Origin: an uncultured Methylobacter sp.
Lineage (GTDB): Bacteria > Pseudomonadota > Gammaproteobacteria > Methylococcales > Methylomonadaceae
Assembly: GCA_903832775.1 (NCBI GenBank)
Contig: CAILCX010000070.1
Coordinates: forward strand, 1-33,006
DNA: 33,006 nt
Direction of reading: 5' to 3'
Positions 1 through 9,167 of the stretch are shown piece after piece. The position numbers and the translations under genes were made by a program. How positions within the stretch are numbered: position 1 is the stretch's first letter; each line of letters starts with the position of its first letter. The notes under the pieces are model-generated. The model made no database searches and was not told the DNA's origin. It worked only from the letters and a program-made list of their open reading frames with translations.

Positions 1-193
1 CATGCCCCCAGGGTGTGATTGTGCAAAAGTGGTTTTAGGTAAAATAAAACCCAATGAATGCCGTTTATACGGTGAAGCCTGCGTGCCAAGAAATCCCGTT
101 GGCCCCTGTATGGTGTCTGATGAAGGTGCTTGCCGCATCTGGTGGGCCTCCGGGCTACGCAAACAACCAGCTGAATTGAGTGACATTGTCTGA
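1..193 (+). CDS. hypD: HypD, hydrogenase maturation protein (C-terminal part only)
   Basis: This is the 3' end of hypD; the gene begins outside the window, so the ATG at base 2 is an internal methionine. HypD is the Fe-S scaffold protein that, with HypC, assembles the Fe(CN)2CO group of [NiFe] hydrogenases in the cytoplasm. What is visible is the conserved cysteine-rich tail: a PGCDCAKV start, an IKPNEC segment, then PRNPVGPCMVSDEGAC, which is characteristic of HypD C-termini. The reading frame ends at a TGA 15 bases before hypF, so the two are probably co-transcribed. The family assignment is strong although only about 63 residues are seen. Confidence 0.93.
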   Translation, partial: MPPGCDCAKVVLGKIKPNECRLYGEACVPRNPVGPCMVSDEGACRIWWASGLRKQPAELSDIV

Positions 194-208
194 AAGGTTT
201 GTTTGTAA

Positions 209-2464
209 GTGAGCGAGGTGCTGGCACTTCGTATCATTATTACCGGACGGGTTCAAGGCGTAGGTTTTCGTCCTTTCGTTAGTCGCCTGGCTCATGAATT
301 TGGTTTGGCGGGTTGGGTGCGTAACCACAGTGGCCAGGTAGAGATTCAGGTAGAAGGTTTAGAGGGAGCGCTAACAGCTTTTCAAAATGCCTTGATTAAT
401 CGCGCGCCTTCACTTGCACAACCAAATGTTCCTGAGGTTTCTATTGCAACTTGTTCGGGTTGTACTGGTTTTATCATTAAGGCTAGTGAAGTAGGCTATA
501 CTTCAGACTCGCACATACCGCCTGACTACTTTGTTTGTGACGATTGTCTAAACGAGATGCAAAATCCTGCGGAACGGCGCTACCGTTATCCTTTTATCAA
601 CTGCACCCAGTGCGGTCCTCGCTATACACTCATCAAAACCCTGCCTTATGACCGTCCAAATACGGCTATGACAAGCTTTGATCTATGTACCGCGTGTCTT
701 AGGGAATACAGCAATCCAGCTGATCGACGTTATCATGCTCAACCGCTGGCTTGTTCTTGTTGCGGCCCAAGTCTTACCTTTCGCAGAGTCGGGCAGTCCG
801 ATTTGATAGATAACCATACAGCATTAACAGCCTGTTTGAACGGATTGCGAGAAGGTTTAATCGTCGCCGTGAAAGGGGTGGGTGGTTATCACCTTTTGTG
901 TGATGCAAATAATGCCGATGCTGTAAAGCGTCTCAGGAAGCAAAAGTATAGACCGCACAAACCTTTGGCTTTGTTAGTGCCTTGGTGTGGCGAGAATGGG
1001 TTGGAATGGGTAAATAAGTTGGCCGAGTTAAATGACGCTGAACAACAATTGTTATGTTCTCCGTTACGTCCGATTGTGCTGGCGAAAAAACAGACGGATT
1101 CGGTATTGCTTGATGCCATAGCACCGGACTTGAATGAAATAGGTTTAATGCTGCCTTACAGCCCCTTACATCATCTTTTGGCTGATGGCTTTGGCGCGCC
1201 CCTGGTCGCGACTTCTGCAAACTTGAGTGGTGAGCCGGTTTTGACGGATGGAGATGAGGTGGAAAAGCGACTTGATAAGGTTGCCGGTGCGTTTTTGCAT
1301 CATAATCGTTCTATCCTTCGTCCGGCTGACGATTCAGTATATCGCCTTATCGCCGGGAAACCTCGTCCACTCCGACTTGGTCGAGGAAATGCTCCGATTG
1401 AACGGAAACTGTCCTTTAAAATTAAACAACCTTTATTGGCCGTGGGGGCTGATCTCAAAAATACCGTGGCGTTGGCTTTTGATGATCGTGTGGTGATTTC
1501 TCCGCATATCGGCGAACTGGGTTCATTGCGAAGTTCTGAGGTCTTTGAGCAAGTTATTTCTGATCTTTTACGACTCTACGATGTTAAGCCACAAGCAATT
1601 ATCTGCGATGCCCATCCGGGCTATCATTCCAGTCGCTGGGCAAAAGACCAAAATCGACCAATCATCCCAGTGTTTCATCATCACGCCCATGCTTCGGCAC
1701 TTTCTGGTGAGCACGAGTTAACTGACCAAATGTTGGTTTTTACTTGGGATGGGACTGGTTATGGAGAAGATGGCTCATTCTGGGGTGGAGAAGCATTGTT
1801 GGGTTTGCCAGGTGATTGGCGTCGGGTAGGCTCATTAAAACCGTTTTATCTTCCGGGTGGTGATAAAGCCAGTCGCGAACCTTGGCGGAGTGCTTTGTCA
1901 ATCTGCTGGGAACAAGGTCTGGATTGGCCTGCTTGTCCGAACAATAGCAATTTATTACAGCAAGCCTGGGAGCGGCGAATTAACTGTCCACAAACCAGTT
2001 CAGCCGGGCGTTTGTTTGATGCCGCCGCGGCCTTGATTGGACTTGCCGATTATTCTACTTATGAAGGTCATGCGGCAATGAGATTGGAGGCAATTAGCAG
2101 GGTCGGCGCAGAGGCCATAGCTTTGCCAATAGCAAAAGATTTAACCGGTGTCCTCATTAGTGATTGGGGGTCGCTGTTACTTTTTTTAATGAACCCAGAA
2201 GTGAGCGCAGAAGAGCGAAGTTCTGTTTTTCATGCCAGTCTTGCCGCTACCATTACCGAGCAGGCCAAGTCCATTCGTGAGGAATTTGGCGTCAATCAAG
2301 TCGGATTGTCAGGCGGCGTTTTTCAGAACCGTCGATTGACCGAACAAACGTTGTCAGAATTGGAAAAGCGAGGTTTTGAAGTTTATCTTCATGAACAAAT
2401 TCCTGCTGGTGACGGTGGCATCAGCTTCGGCCAGATAATTGAAGCCGCAAACAAAATGTGTTAA
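209..2464 (+). CDS. hypF: HypF, carbamoyltransferase for [NiFe] hydrogenase maturation
   Basis: HypF uses carbamoyl phosphate and ATP to carbamoylate the C-terminal cysteine of HypE, the source of the cyanide ligands of [NiFe] hydrogenase. All modules are present in a normal 751-residue length. They are an acylphosphatase domain (GRVQGVGFRPFV at 13-24 with Arg21, and Asn39 in WVRN), two zinc-finger blocks with CxxC pairs from Cys110/Cys113 onward, a YrdC-like domain, and a Kae1-like domain with HHHAHASAL and DGTGYGEDGSFWGGE. The start is GTG at 209; an in-frame GTG at 218 is an alternative, and the ribosome site is not decisive. It ends two bases before the convergent hydroxylase gene. HypD-HypF adjacency points to a hyp cluster extending to the left. 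Confidence 0.97.
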   Translation: MSEVLALRIIITGRVQGVGFRPFVSRLAHEFGLAGWVRNHSGQVEIQVEGLEGALTAFQNALINRAPSLAQPNVPEVSIATCSGCTGFIIKASEVGYTSDSHIPPDYFVCDDCLNEMQNPAERRYRYPFINCTQCGPRYTLIKTLPYDRPNTAMTSFDLCTACLREYSNPADRRYHAQPLACSCCGPSLTFRRVGQSDLIDNHTALTACLNGLREGLIVAVKGVGGYHLLCDANNADAVKRLRKQKYRPHKPLALLVPWCGENGLEWVNKLAELNDAEQQLLCSPLRPIVLAKKQTDSVLLDAIAPDLNEIGLMLPYSPLHHLLADGFGAPLVATSANLSGEPVLTDGDEVEKRLDKVAGAFLHHNRSILRPADDSVYRLIAGKPRPLRLGRGNAPIERKLSFKIKQPLLAVGADLKNTVALAFDDRVVISPHIGELGSLRSSEVFEQVISDLLRLYDVKPQAIICDAHPGYHSSRWAKDQNRPIIPVFHHHAHASALSGEHELTDQMLVFTWDGTGYGEDGSFWGGEALLGLPGDWRRVGSLKPFYLPGGDKASREPWRSALSICWEQGLDWPACPNNSNLLQQAWERRINCPQTSSAGRLFDAAAALIGLADYSTYEGHAAMRLEAISRVGAEAIALPIAKDLTGVLISDWGSLLLFLMNPEVSAEERSSVFHASLAATITEQAKSIREEFGVNQVGLSGGVFQNRRLTEQTLSELEKRGFEVYLHEQIPAGDGGISFGQIIEAANKMC

Positions 2465-2465
2465 T

Positions 2466-3257
2466 TCAGCGTTTACGTAGCGGCTTAAATGGTAGTGTCA
2501 ATAATTGCCTAAAGCCTAATTCATCGATTTCCCGGAAAGGACTTAAACCGATAGCCATGGTTTTTTGAGGTTCTCGGGGTTCCGCAATATAAGTTTTAAA
2601 TAATTTGTCCCAACAGGACAGAGAGAAACCGTAATTACTATCGGTTTCTTCAGGTAGCATAGAATGATGGATACGATGGACATCCGGGGTGATAAGTAGC
2701 AAACGTAGTTTTTTATCGATTGCCGGTGGGATATTGATATTACTGTGGTTAAAGGTTGCGGCACCGTTGAGGATAATTTCAAAAGCGACAATTGCCTCAG
2801 GATCTGCACCGATCAGATTAATGCATAATACTTTGTAGATCATTGAAATAAAGATTTCTAGCGGGTGAAAGCGAACTGCGGTAGTTGCATCAAATTCCAG
2901 ATCGGTATGGTGAACTTGATGCAGTCGCCAGAGCCAGGTCCATTTATGCGCAATAATGTGCTGGCAGTAGATGGCAAAATCAAGAAATAGTATGCTGATG
3001 AAAATCGAGAGCCACTCTGGCATGTCCAGCCTGTTTAAAAGTCCGAAATTTTGTTCCGTGGCGTTTACTGCGCTCAGATAAGCAACTCCGCCGAGGCTAA
3101 AACGCATCAACGCTATATTAAAGCCGGCGAGACCCAAGTTAACCGGCCAGCGTTGTTTACGGTTGATATAATGGTTTCTTCTCGGGCTGAAATATTCCCA
3201 GTAAATCATAAGACAAAAAATTCCTAGAGCTGCACTTAAACGTATTGTGGTATCCAA
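2466..3257 (-). CDS. Fatty acid hydroxylase / sterol desaturase superfamily membrane protein
   Basis: This is a membrane-bound di-iron oxygenase of the fatty acid hydroxylase/sterol desaturase superfamily; the substrate cannot be read from sequence. The histidine clusters that bind the metal centre are visible: HIIAHK, LHQVHH, and VHRIHHS near the C-terminus. They lie between hydrophobic segments. The frame is open to a TTG at 3305, but a CAGGAG ribosome site lies seven bases before a TTG at 3257, so a 263-residue product starting at that TTG is preferred. No ATG fits the conserved region. The gene is convergent with hypF, with one base between the stops, and stands alone. A role in lipid, hopanoid or sterol modification is speculation. 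Confidence 0.85.
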   Translation of the reverse strand: MDTTIRLSAALGIFCLMIYWEYFSPRRNHYINRKQRWPVNLGLAGFNIALMRFSLGGVAYLSAVNATEQNFGLLNRLDMPEWLSIFISILFLDFAIYCQHIIAHKWTWLWRLHQVHHTDLEFDATTAVRFHPLEIFISMIYKVLCINLIGADPEAIVAFEIILNGAATFNHSNINIPPAIDKKLRLLLITPDVHRIHHSMLPEETDSNYGFSLSCWDKLFKTYIAEPREPQKTMAIGLSPFREIDELGFRQLLTLPFKPLRKR

Positions 3258-3501
3258 AACGGTCTCCTGAAAAATTGGAAAACAAGTAATGCTGGCGAAA
3301 TACAACTAAAGCAGTATAGTCGCCAAAAGCTTGTTGTGTTTAATTAACTGGTGATTGAATTTAGACGGTTTGCTGTCAACTGTGATAATTTACAACAGTT
3401 ATATCAAAAAAATAAAGTTCGATAAAGCTACGATGAGCCAAGCGTAGTTTACGTCGGAAATTCTGTTAACCATAAAATCCTAGTAATAATTGGAGAAAAA
3501 A

Positions 3502-4092
3502 ATGAACGAGTTAACTAAAAAGCTGCTTAATTACTTTCTGATCGGTGTTTTTGCTGTTATTCCTATTGTTGTTATTTTACAAATCATGATTTTTGTAAAA
3601 GATCGGGTGACTGATTTATTTCAACTGGTTTATATCTATGCAGATAATTATCTTTATACAATGCTGGTTTTTGCGATCAGTTTTTTTATGTTGGTTTACA
3701 TCGGGCGTAAATTGGTACAGGAAGGGCGCTCATGGGTTATCGCTGCCTTTGATCATATTATTGAGCGTATTCCGTTGATGAATACTATTTACCGGGTGCT
3801 TAAAAAAGTGATTAACATGTTTTCCTCTCATGACCGAACCATCGCCAAGGAAGTGGTTTATGTTGAATATCCTAAAGATAATATGTGGATGACCGCTTAT
3901 GTTACCAATCGTTATGAGGATAAATACGTGTTGTTTATTCCTACCTCGCCCAATCCTACATCGGGTTATACGGTGATTGTCGATAAATCCAAAGTTATTA
4001 AATCAGCTATGAATATCGAAGAAGCCAGTAGCTTTATCATCAGTGTAGGTGTTGATTATGGCAAGGCTTCAGAAATGCAAGAATTGCCTTGA
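3502..4092 (+). CDS. DUF502 family inner-membrane protein
   Basis: This is a 196-residue member of the DUF502 family, integral membrane proteins of unknown function widespread in bacteria. Two hydrophobic helices are seen near the N-terminus (about residues 10-33 and 50-70). A soluble part follows with the family-typical stretches IPLMNTIYRVLKK and LFIPTSPNPTSGY. The ATG at 3502 is preceded by TGGAGA at ideal distance; an upstream in-frame TTG at 3490 overlaps that ribosome site and is rejected. The roughly 245-base gap on its left (3258-3501) probably holds promoters for this gene and the divergent hydroxylase, but no clear -35/-10 pair was identified. A small lipoprotein gene follows 41 bases downstream. 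Confidence 0.9.
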   Translation: MNELTKKLLNYFLIGVFAVIPIVVILQIMIFVKDRVTDLFQLVYIYADNYLYTMLVFAISFFMLVYIGRKLVQEGRSWVIAAFDHIIERIPLMNTIYRVLKKVINMFSSHDRTIAKEVVYVEYPKDNMWMTAYVTNRYEDKYVLFIPTSPNPTSGYTVIVDKSKVIKSAMNIEEASSFIISVGVDYGKASEMQELP

Positions 4093-4133
4093 AGTTTATT
4101 TTTTTCAGGTAATCCTTGAATCGGGTGAAAAAG

Positions 4134-4334
4134 ATGAAAATAATAAGTTGGGCATTGGTGATGTTGTTAATGGCAGAAATCGTTGGCTGCGGGAAAGACG
4201 ATAAAGCTGAGCAGCCTGAAACTGGGCTGTTAAAGCCGCAGATGGAAACGCTTGAAAACGCCAAGCACCTTGAACAAGGTGTTCAGGAAACTGCTGATCA
4301 GCAGCGGCGACAAATAGAACAGGAAACGAAATAA
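4134..4334 (+). CDS. Small predicted lipoprotein, function unknown
   Basis: A 66-residue product starts at ATG 4134; TTG 4116 and GTG 4125 upstream are in frame but less likely. It has a short basic start, a hydrophobic segment (WALVMLLMAEIVGC) ending in a plausible lipobox IVGC, and then a short hydrophilic, Gln/Glu-rich tail with heptad-like EQ runs that may form a helix. This layout resembles other very small bacterial lipoproteins, but no family is recognised. It is close behind the DUF502 gene on the same strand and is followed by a strong terminator, so the two may be one transcript. The lipobox is not perfect (Glu and Ile before Val-Gly-Cys), which lowers confidence. Confidence 0.6.
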   Translation: MKIISWALVMLLMAEIVGCGKDDKAEQPETGLLKPQMETLENAKHLEQGVQETADQQRRQIEQETK

Positions 4335-4432
4335 CTTAAGATATTTACGAAAGTTGCATTATGAATAACGTAAAAATATTCGATTATTATTTTTATTATT
4401 TGTCAAAATAATGCTGTAAGGGTCAACAAATT

Positions 4433-4455
4433 GGGGCGCGCTGCGCCCCTTTTTT
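4433..4455 (+). terminator. Rho-independent terminator
   Basis: A perfect 7-base-pair G/C stem (GGGGCGC, loop GCT, GCGCCCC) is followed directly by six T residues. It ends the DUF502-lipoprotein transcript and separates it from the convergent nlpE-like gene. Confidence 0.9.
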
Positions 4456-4463
4456 ATAGCTCC

Positions 4464-4940
4464 TTAATGAGCCGAATGTTGCTGTGAGGATTCCTTCATT
4501 ACATTTCTACGCAACACATAGCGTTCTGCTAGTTTTCCAGTATAGGCATTGCCATCTTTATCTAGCTGAATGAGCATGTTCTCAGCAACAGAATATTGGC
4601 GTGTGATTGAATTGTCACGGGGGGTTAATATAATTGTGTTGTTTTTATCGTTCCAGGTGAATTTGCCTTTTTCGACAATTTCTCTCGGAGACTTGCCTAC
4701 GAATTGGCTAATTAAGAGATAAGTGCTGTTTGGATTTAAAGCGAGTGTTGTTTTAACTCCATTGCAATCATCACAGGGGACAAAACCGTTATATATGCCT
4801 GGCCAATTAATATTATTCTGAGAGTGATGATTAGCATTGGTCTCTGTTGATTCCGCTAAAGCAAAGTTCCAACTGGTAAACAATGCTATGAAAAGAGTAA
4901 AAGTCAGAATTTGGTTAAAGGATTGTCTAAAGTTTCGCAT
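4464..4940 (-). CDS. NlpE-like periplasmic protein (copper homeostasis family)
   Basis: This 158-residue protein matches the N-terminal domain of NlpE, the envelope-stress/copper-related lipoprotein of enterobacteria. Seen: a signal sequence ending ALA|ES around residue 29, the family motif GIYNGFVPCDDC with a CxxC (Cys56, Cys59), a GVKTTLALNPN strand, a KFTWNDKNNTIIL segment and a final YVLRR. Unlike classical NlpE it has no lipobox cysteine at the signal cleavage site, so it is probably a soluble periplasmic protein. It also lacks the C-terminal OB-fold of the longer E. coli protein. It is a single gene with about 257 bases free of genes upstream (4941-5197), AT-rich, where nothing else was recognised. 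A role in copper sensing or binding is family-based inference. Confidence 0.8.
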   Translation of the reverse strand: MRNFRQSFNQILTFTLFIALFTSWNFALAESTETNANHHSQNNINWPGIYNGFVPCDDCNGVKTTLALNPNSTYLLISQFVGKSPREIVEKGKFTWNDKNNTIILTPRDNSITRQYSVAENMLIQLDKDGNAYTGKLAERYVLRRNVMKESSQQHSAH

Positions 4941-5197
4941 ATTTTTCTCTGGTATATCGATAAGGATTTTAAAAAGTTTAGGTGGTAATGTAAATCTGCA
5001 TAGTCGATCTTGAGCTTTGATATAAATTAGCCAAAGTTATATATTTTTCTTATTTAACCAGTTACCCGGATAAAAGCAAATCAAAGCCAGAAAATATTTC
5101 TGGAATAGAAAAACTTTAAAATTGGGTTTAGCATTCCGGACTCAATAAGCTTGTAGATTGAAAATTAAATATCTTTGAAAGTCTGACAAGCAATATA

Positions 5198-6325
5198 TTA
5201 CTTTACCAAGCTCAATAAAACGCCGGCAGCTACCGCTGAACCAATTACGCCCGCCACATTAGGTCCCATGGCGTGCATGAGCAGGAAGTTGTGCGGATTG
5301 CTTTCCAGACCCATCTTATTCGCCACTCGTGCCGCCATAGGCACCGCGGACACGCCAGCGGCTCCAATTAACGGGTTGATCGGTGTGCTGCTGAATTTAT
5401 TCATGATTTTTGCCATTATTACCCCAGCAGCTGTTCCAATGCTGAAAGCAATAGCTCCCAAGGCGAGGATACCCAAGGTTTTGATTTGCAGAAAAGCTTC
5501 AGCACTGAGTTTTGAACCTACCGCCAAACCCAGAAAAATAGTGACGATATTGATGAGCTCATTTTGAGCGGTTTGGCTTAAGCGTTCAACAACTCCACAG
5601 GCATTCATAAGATTGCCTAGCGCAAACATGCCAATTAGAGGAGCAGCTGAAGGTAATAACAAAGTGCAAATTATCAGTAACATTAATGGAAAGACAATTT
5701 TTTCCGATTTGCCGACTACGCGTAACTGCTGCATTTCAATTTTGCGTTCATCTTCAGTGGTTAAGGCGCGCATAATTGGAGGCTGTATGAGTGGAACCAA
5801 AGCCATGTAAGAATAAGCAGCAACGGCGATGGCTCCCAACAAATCAGGCGACAGTTTGGAGGCGACATAAATTGCCGTTGGGCCATCTGCGCCACCGATA
5901 ATGCCAATTGCAGCGGCATCTCTTAAGCTAAATTCTAGGCCGGGTATAGCGTTGAGGGCCAGCGCGCCCAGTAATGACGCAAAGATACCAAATTGTGCAG
6001 CGGCACCAAGCAACAAGGTTTTAGGGTTAGCCAACATTGGACCAAAATCGGTCATAGCGCCAACACCCATAAAAATCAGCAAGGGAAACAGGCCAGTTTT
6101 AATGCCAAAATACAGATAATATAAAATACCGCCTTCATCAGCGATGCCGGCAACCGGGATATTGCTGAGTATTGCGCCAAAGCCTATCGGTAATAACAGT
6201 AATGGTTCGAAGCCTTTTTTGATGGCCAGGAACAAGAGTAAAAAGCCGACCAGCATCATGAAGGCCTGGCCGCCGGTAAAGTTATAAATGCCGGTGCTAT
6301 GCCAGAGTGAAGTAAGATTTTCCAT
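5198..6325 (-). CDS. oadB: Oxaloacetate decarboxylase beta subunit, Na+-translocating
   Basis: OadB is the integral membrane subunit that releases CO2 from carboxybiotin and couples this to Na+ export. The 375-residue sequence is almost wholly hydrophobic with many helices. It contains the conserved [15 protein letters not shown] region, which carries the functional aspartate of the family, and [13 protein letters not shown] just after it. The C-terminus ends with the family-typical [19 protein letters not shown]. It lies downstream of oadG and oadA on the same strand, but a 171-base spacer with a large hairpin separates it from oadA, so its expression may be set apart from theirs. Related decarboxylases (methylmalonyl-CoA, glutaconyl-CoA) share this subunit; the neighbouring alpha subunit decides for oxaloacetate. 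Confidence 0.95.
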   Translation of the reverse strand: MENLTSLWHSTGIYNFTGGQAFMMLVGFLLLFLAIKKGFEPLLLLPIGFGAILSNIPVAGIADEGGILYYLYFGIKTGLFPLLIFMGVGAMTDFGPMLANPKTLLLGAAAQFGIFASLLGALALNAIPGLEFSLRDAAAIGIIGGADGPTAIYVASKLSPDLLGAIAVAAYSYMALVPLIQPPIMRALTTEDERKIEMQQLRVVGKSEKIVFPLMLLIICTLLLPSAAPLIGMFALGNLMNACGVVERLSQTAQNELINIVTIFLGLAVGSKLSAEAFLQIKTLGILALGAIAFSIGTAAGVIMAKIMNKFSSTPINPLIGAAGVSAVPMAARVANKMGLESNPHNFLLMHAMGPNVAGVIGSAVAAGVLLSLVK

Positions 6326-6420
6326 GAGATGTCTCTTTAATTAAATTGTTTGTAATTACTCCGAACATGCGGGCATTATGAGGTCGCTGCACAACAGGTT
6401 TTATTTAGATATTTCACAAC

Positions 6421-6486
6421 AAAAAGACGAAGGATTAGGGCAATGGGATTAATCTTTCGTCCTTCGTCCTTCGTCCTTCGTCTTTT
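6421..6486 (-). terminator. Large palindrome with tandem heptamers between oadA and oadB
   Basis: The 13-mer AAAAGACGAAGGA (6422-6434) is exactly complementary to TCCTTCGTCTTTT (6474-6486), with about 39 bases between. Read on the minus strand the structure ends in a run of five T residues, so it could act as a terminator or attenuator after oadA. It could equally be a member of an intergenic repeat family. Confidence 0.65.
6454..6481. repeat. Tandem heptamer CCTTCGT, four units
   Basis: Three exact copies of CCTTCGT (6461-6467, 6468-6474, 6475-6481) are preceded by one near-copy CTTTCGT (6454-6460). They form one arm of the palindrome described at 6421-6486. Slippage could vary the copy number between strains. 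Confidence 0.9.
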
Positions 6487-6496
6487 GTTTATGTCA

Positions 6497-8299
6497 TTAT
6501 AAAGAAATCAGTACATCTCCACCGGCAACAGCACTGCCTTCCTTGATATTTACAGTACTTACGATACCCGCTGTTTTTGAGCGTACTTCAGTCTCCATTT
6601 TCATGGCTTCCATAATTACCACCACATCGCCTTCGGCAACGATGCTACCCACATCAACCAGGATTTTTAAAATATTTCCGGCCATTGGGGATTCAACTAC
6701 AGCACCACTGCTGGCTATCAAGGCAGCATGAGTTGGGTGCGCGATGGGTTGGATTGACAAATCTGCATTATGGGAACCGACGATTACACTGAAATTTCTG
6801 CCATCAACATTAACCGTATAAGCTTCAGACAGAGGTTGGTTGGGTGATTTGCTCATAGGGTCGGTAGACTGAGGTACGTTGGCCAGTGCTTCAGCTTGCG
6901 CATCAGGTGATGCCTCAAAAGCTGCCGCATTTCCTCGGTTAGCCAGAAATTTCCAGCCGACTTGTGCAAACAAGCCATTGATTAAAGCATCTTCTTCAAC
7001 ATTGGCGGCGAGTGTCACACCTTCGACTTGTGCTTTTTCTTTAACTTCTGCAATCAGATTGTCCATTTCAGGTGCAATCAAATCAGCAGGGCGACAGGTA
7101 ATCGCAGTGCCACCATCAAGAACTTTATCTTGAAGAGCTTTATTAACAGGTGCGGGCGTAGCGCCATATTCACCTTTTAATACGCCGGCGGTTTCTTTGG
7201 TGATGTTCTTATAGCGCTCACCGGTCATGACGTTAATGACTGCCTGGGTACCGACGATTTGTGAGGTCGGCGTAACCAGTGGAATAAAGCCCAGGTCTTC
7301 GCGGACGCGGGGGATTTCCAGCATAACCTCGTCAAACTTGTCGGCAGCACCCTGTTCTTTAAGCTGGCTTTCCATATTGGTCAACATGCCGCCGGGTACT
7401 TGAGAAATCAGGATGCGACTGTCGACACCTTTCAAGCTGCCTTCATATTGCGCATATTTCTTTCTGATATCTCGAAAATAAGTGGCAATATGTTCCAGTT
7501 TGACGAGATCCAGACCGGTATCCCGTCCGGTTCCTTCAAGGCTGGCAACGATAGCTTCTGTTGGGCTATGACCATAAGTCATACTTAGAGAAGAAATCGC
7601 GGTATCAACGTTGTCAACGCCGGCTTCGACGGCTTTGATGATAGTGGCGACACTTAAGCCGGTGGTGGCATGGCAATGCAGATGGATCGGGATTTTAGTG
7701 CTTTTTTTCAGACGTTTGACCAGTTCATAGGCATCGTAAGGTTTAAGCAGTCCGGCCATATCTTTAATACATATGGAATGGGCTCCCATGCTTTCGATTT
7801 GTTTGCCCAAAGCCACCCATAAATTCATGGTGTGTACCGGACTGGTCGTATAAGAAATAGTGCCTTGCGCATGGGCATCGGTTCGCAGTACCGCTTTGAT
7901 AGCATGCTCAATGTTACGCATGTCATTCATGGCGTCAAAGACCCGGAACACGTCAATACCGTTAATTGCGCAGCGTTCGACGAACTTGTCGACTACATCA
8001 TCAGCATAATGTCGATAGCCCAGGATATTCTGTCCACGGAATAGCATTTGTTGTGGTGTATTAGGCATTGCGGCTTTTAGTAGGCGCAACCTTTCCCAAG
8101 GGTCTTCTCCCAGATAACGGATGCAAGCATCGAAGGTTGCTCCGCCCCAGGACTCAATAGACCAGTAACCGATTTGGTCTAATTGTTCACAAATTGGCAG
8201 CATATCTTCAATACGCAACCGAGTTGCCAATATGGATTGATGAGCATCACGCAGAACGACTTCGGTGATACCTAAGGGCTGCTTTTTATCAGTGGACAT
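6497..8299 (-). CDS. oadA: Oxaloacetate decarboxylase alpha subunit (biotin carboxyltransferase)
   Basis: OadA transfers the carboxyl group of oxaloacetate to its own biotin, giving pyruvate; OadB then decarboxylates the biotin and pumps Na+. Seen in order: the carboxyltransferase barrel with VVLRDAHQS, the metal-site [10 protein letters not shown], the conserved carboxylase domain (about 310-460), a linker, and a C-terminal biotinyl domain with EAMKMET (biotin lysine about residue 567). The length of about 600 residues is normal. The start is placed at ATG 8299, which has GGAG eleven bases upstream; the in-frame ATG at 8323 lacks a ribosome site and would add eight residues. oadG lies just upstream, so the two are one transcript. 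The alternative, a pyruvate carboxylase B subunit, is less likely because oadG and oadB flank it. Confidence 0.95.
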   Translation of the reverse strand: MSTDKKQPLGITEVVLRDAHQSILATRLRIEDMLPICEQLDQIGYWSIESWGGATFDACIRYLGEDPWERLRLLKAAMPNTPQQMLFRGQNILGYRHYADDVVDKFVERCAINGIDVFRVFDAMNDMRNIEHAIKAVLRTDAHAQGTISYTTSPVHTMNLWVALGKQIESMGAHSICIKDMAGLLKPYDAYELVKRLKKSTKIPIHLHCHATTGLSVATIIKAVEAGVDNVDTAISSLSMTYGHSPTEAIVASLEGTGRDTGLDLVKLEHIATYFRDIRKKYAQYEGSLKGVDSRILISQVPGGMLTNMESQLKEQGAADKFDEVMLEIPRVREDLGFIPLVTPTSQIVGTQAVINVMTGERYKNITKETAGVLKGEYGATPAPVNKALQDKVLDGGTAITCRPADLIAPEMDNLIAEVKEKAQVEGVTLAANVEEDALINGLFAQVGWKFLANRGNAAAFEASPDAQAEALANVPQSTDPMSKSPNQPLSEAYTVNVDGRNFSVIVGSHNADLSIQPIAHPTHAALIASSGAVVESPMAGNILKILVDVGSIVAEGDVVVIMEAMKMETEVRSKTAGIVSTVNIKEGSAVAGGDVLISL

Positions 8300-8331
8300 G
8301 CTTATTGATTCTCCAGAAACCATGGTAAATT

Positions 8332-8565
8332 TTAGTTATGTTTTTTGCGATACAAGTGCACGGCGGCAGTTATCGCGGCAACAACGCTTTTATCAATGTC
8401 GGCGGTAATGCCCGGTACTGTTTTTGACATCGGTATTTCTGGGAAATAACGCTGTACGAGTGTTGACATGACGTTGATCAGTACGACCAATAAAGTCAAA
8501 AACAGGAACACTATGCCCATTCCGGCAAACATTAATTCGAATCCGCTAGTCATTTGTTCAGTCAT
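8332..8565 (-). CDS. oadG: Oxaloacetate decarboxylase gamma subunit
   Basis: A 77-residue protein with a single N-terminal transmembrane helix containing the family motif [17 protein letters not shown], followed by a polar linker and a C-terminal [21 protein letters not shown] segment typical of OadG. This subunit anchors the alpha subunit to the membrane and helps assemble the complex. It is the first gene of oadGAB on the minus strand, 32 bases before the chosen oadA start. The 206-base gap to the divergent msrB must contain promoters for both directions; no unambiguous boxes were seen. Confidence 0.9.
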   Translation of the reverse strand: MTEQMTSGFELMFAGMGIVFLFLTLLVVLINVMSTLVQRYFPEIPMSKTVPGITADIDKSVVAAITAAVHLYRKKHN

Positions 8566-8771
8566 GGTTCTTCACGTATTTAGAATTTTTAAGTTATGCA
8601 TTGTATCATAGGCAAAAATCATAACTAATCGATGTCTTTTTTCATATCTTTTATTTGATCGTTAGTCTTTTAGATATGAGGTTGTGAGCGAGAATTGTTG
8701 TGCGCAGTGTGCTAAAAAAATCGAATATTTTCGTTTTTATCTTATAAGTTATTGTAATTAGGTGTGAAAAT

Positions 8772-9167
8772 ATGAAAGATAAAGTTCTGGGTCAGGATGG
8801 GAAGTGGCAAGACAAATTAACGCCGGAACAATTTAACATTTGCAGAATGAAGGCAACTGAGCCTCCTTTTACCGGCAAATATGCCGATTGTAAAAAAGAC
8901 GGTGTTTATCATTGCGTCTGTTGCGGTAATGCCTTGTTTGATTCGACGACCAAATATGATTCAGGCTCCGGCTGGCCAAGCTTCTGGAAGGTACTATCCG
9001 AGAGTAGTGTTGCCGAACATTCTGATATTACTCATGGTATGCGTAGGGTCGAAGTAGTTTGTAAATCCTGCGATGCTCATTTAGGTCATGTATTTGAGGA
9101 TGGACCACAACCAACGGGACTACGCTATTGCATTAATTCTGCGTCATTGGACCTAAAAGACAGGTGA
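8772..9167 (+). CDS. msrB: Peptide-methionine (R)-S-oxide reductase
   Basis: MsrB repairs the R form of methionine sulfoxide in oxidised proteins, using thioredoxin. The 131-residue sequence is a full single-domain MsrB. It has two zinc CxxC pairs (CVCC and CKSC), the signature [19 protein letters not shown], and the catalytic cysteine in RYCINSASL near the C-terminus. No signal peptide is present, so it is cytoplasmic. Its stop codon overlaps the start of the following aminopeptidase gene (TGATG), which indicates translational coupling. Confidence 0.97.
   Translation: MKDKVLGQDGKWQDKLTPEQFNICRMKATEPPFTGKYADCKKDGVYHCVCCGNALFDSTTKYDSGSGWPSFWKVLSESSVAEHSDITHGMRRVEVVCKSCDAHLGHVFEDGPQPTGLRYCINSASLDLKDR

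Noticed and set aside
4941-5197. A search for a small RNA or riboswitch in the AT-rich gap upstream of the nlpE-like gene
   Set aside because: No stable hairpin with a T run and no conserved riboswitch motif was visible; the gap can be explained as promoter and trailer sequence.
6454-6481. Possible CRISPR-like repeat (CCTTCGT units)
   Set aside because: Units of seven bases are directly tandem with no spacers, so this is a simple tandem repeat in a hairpin arm.
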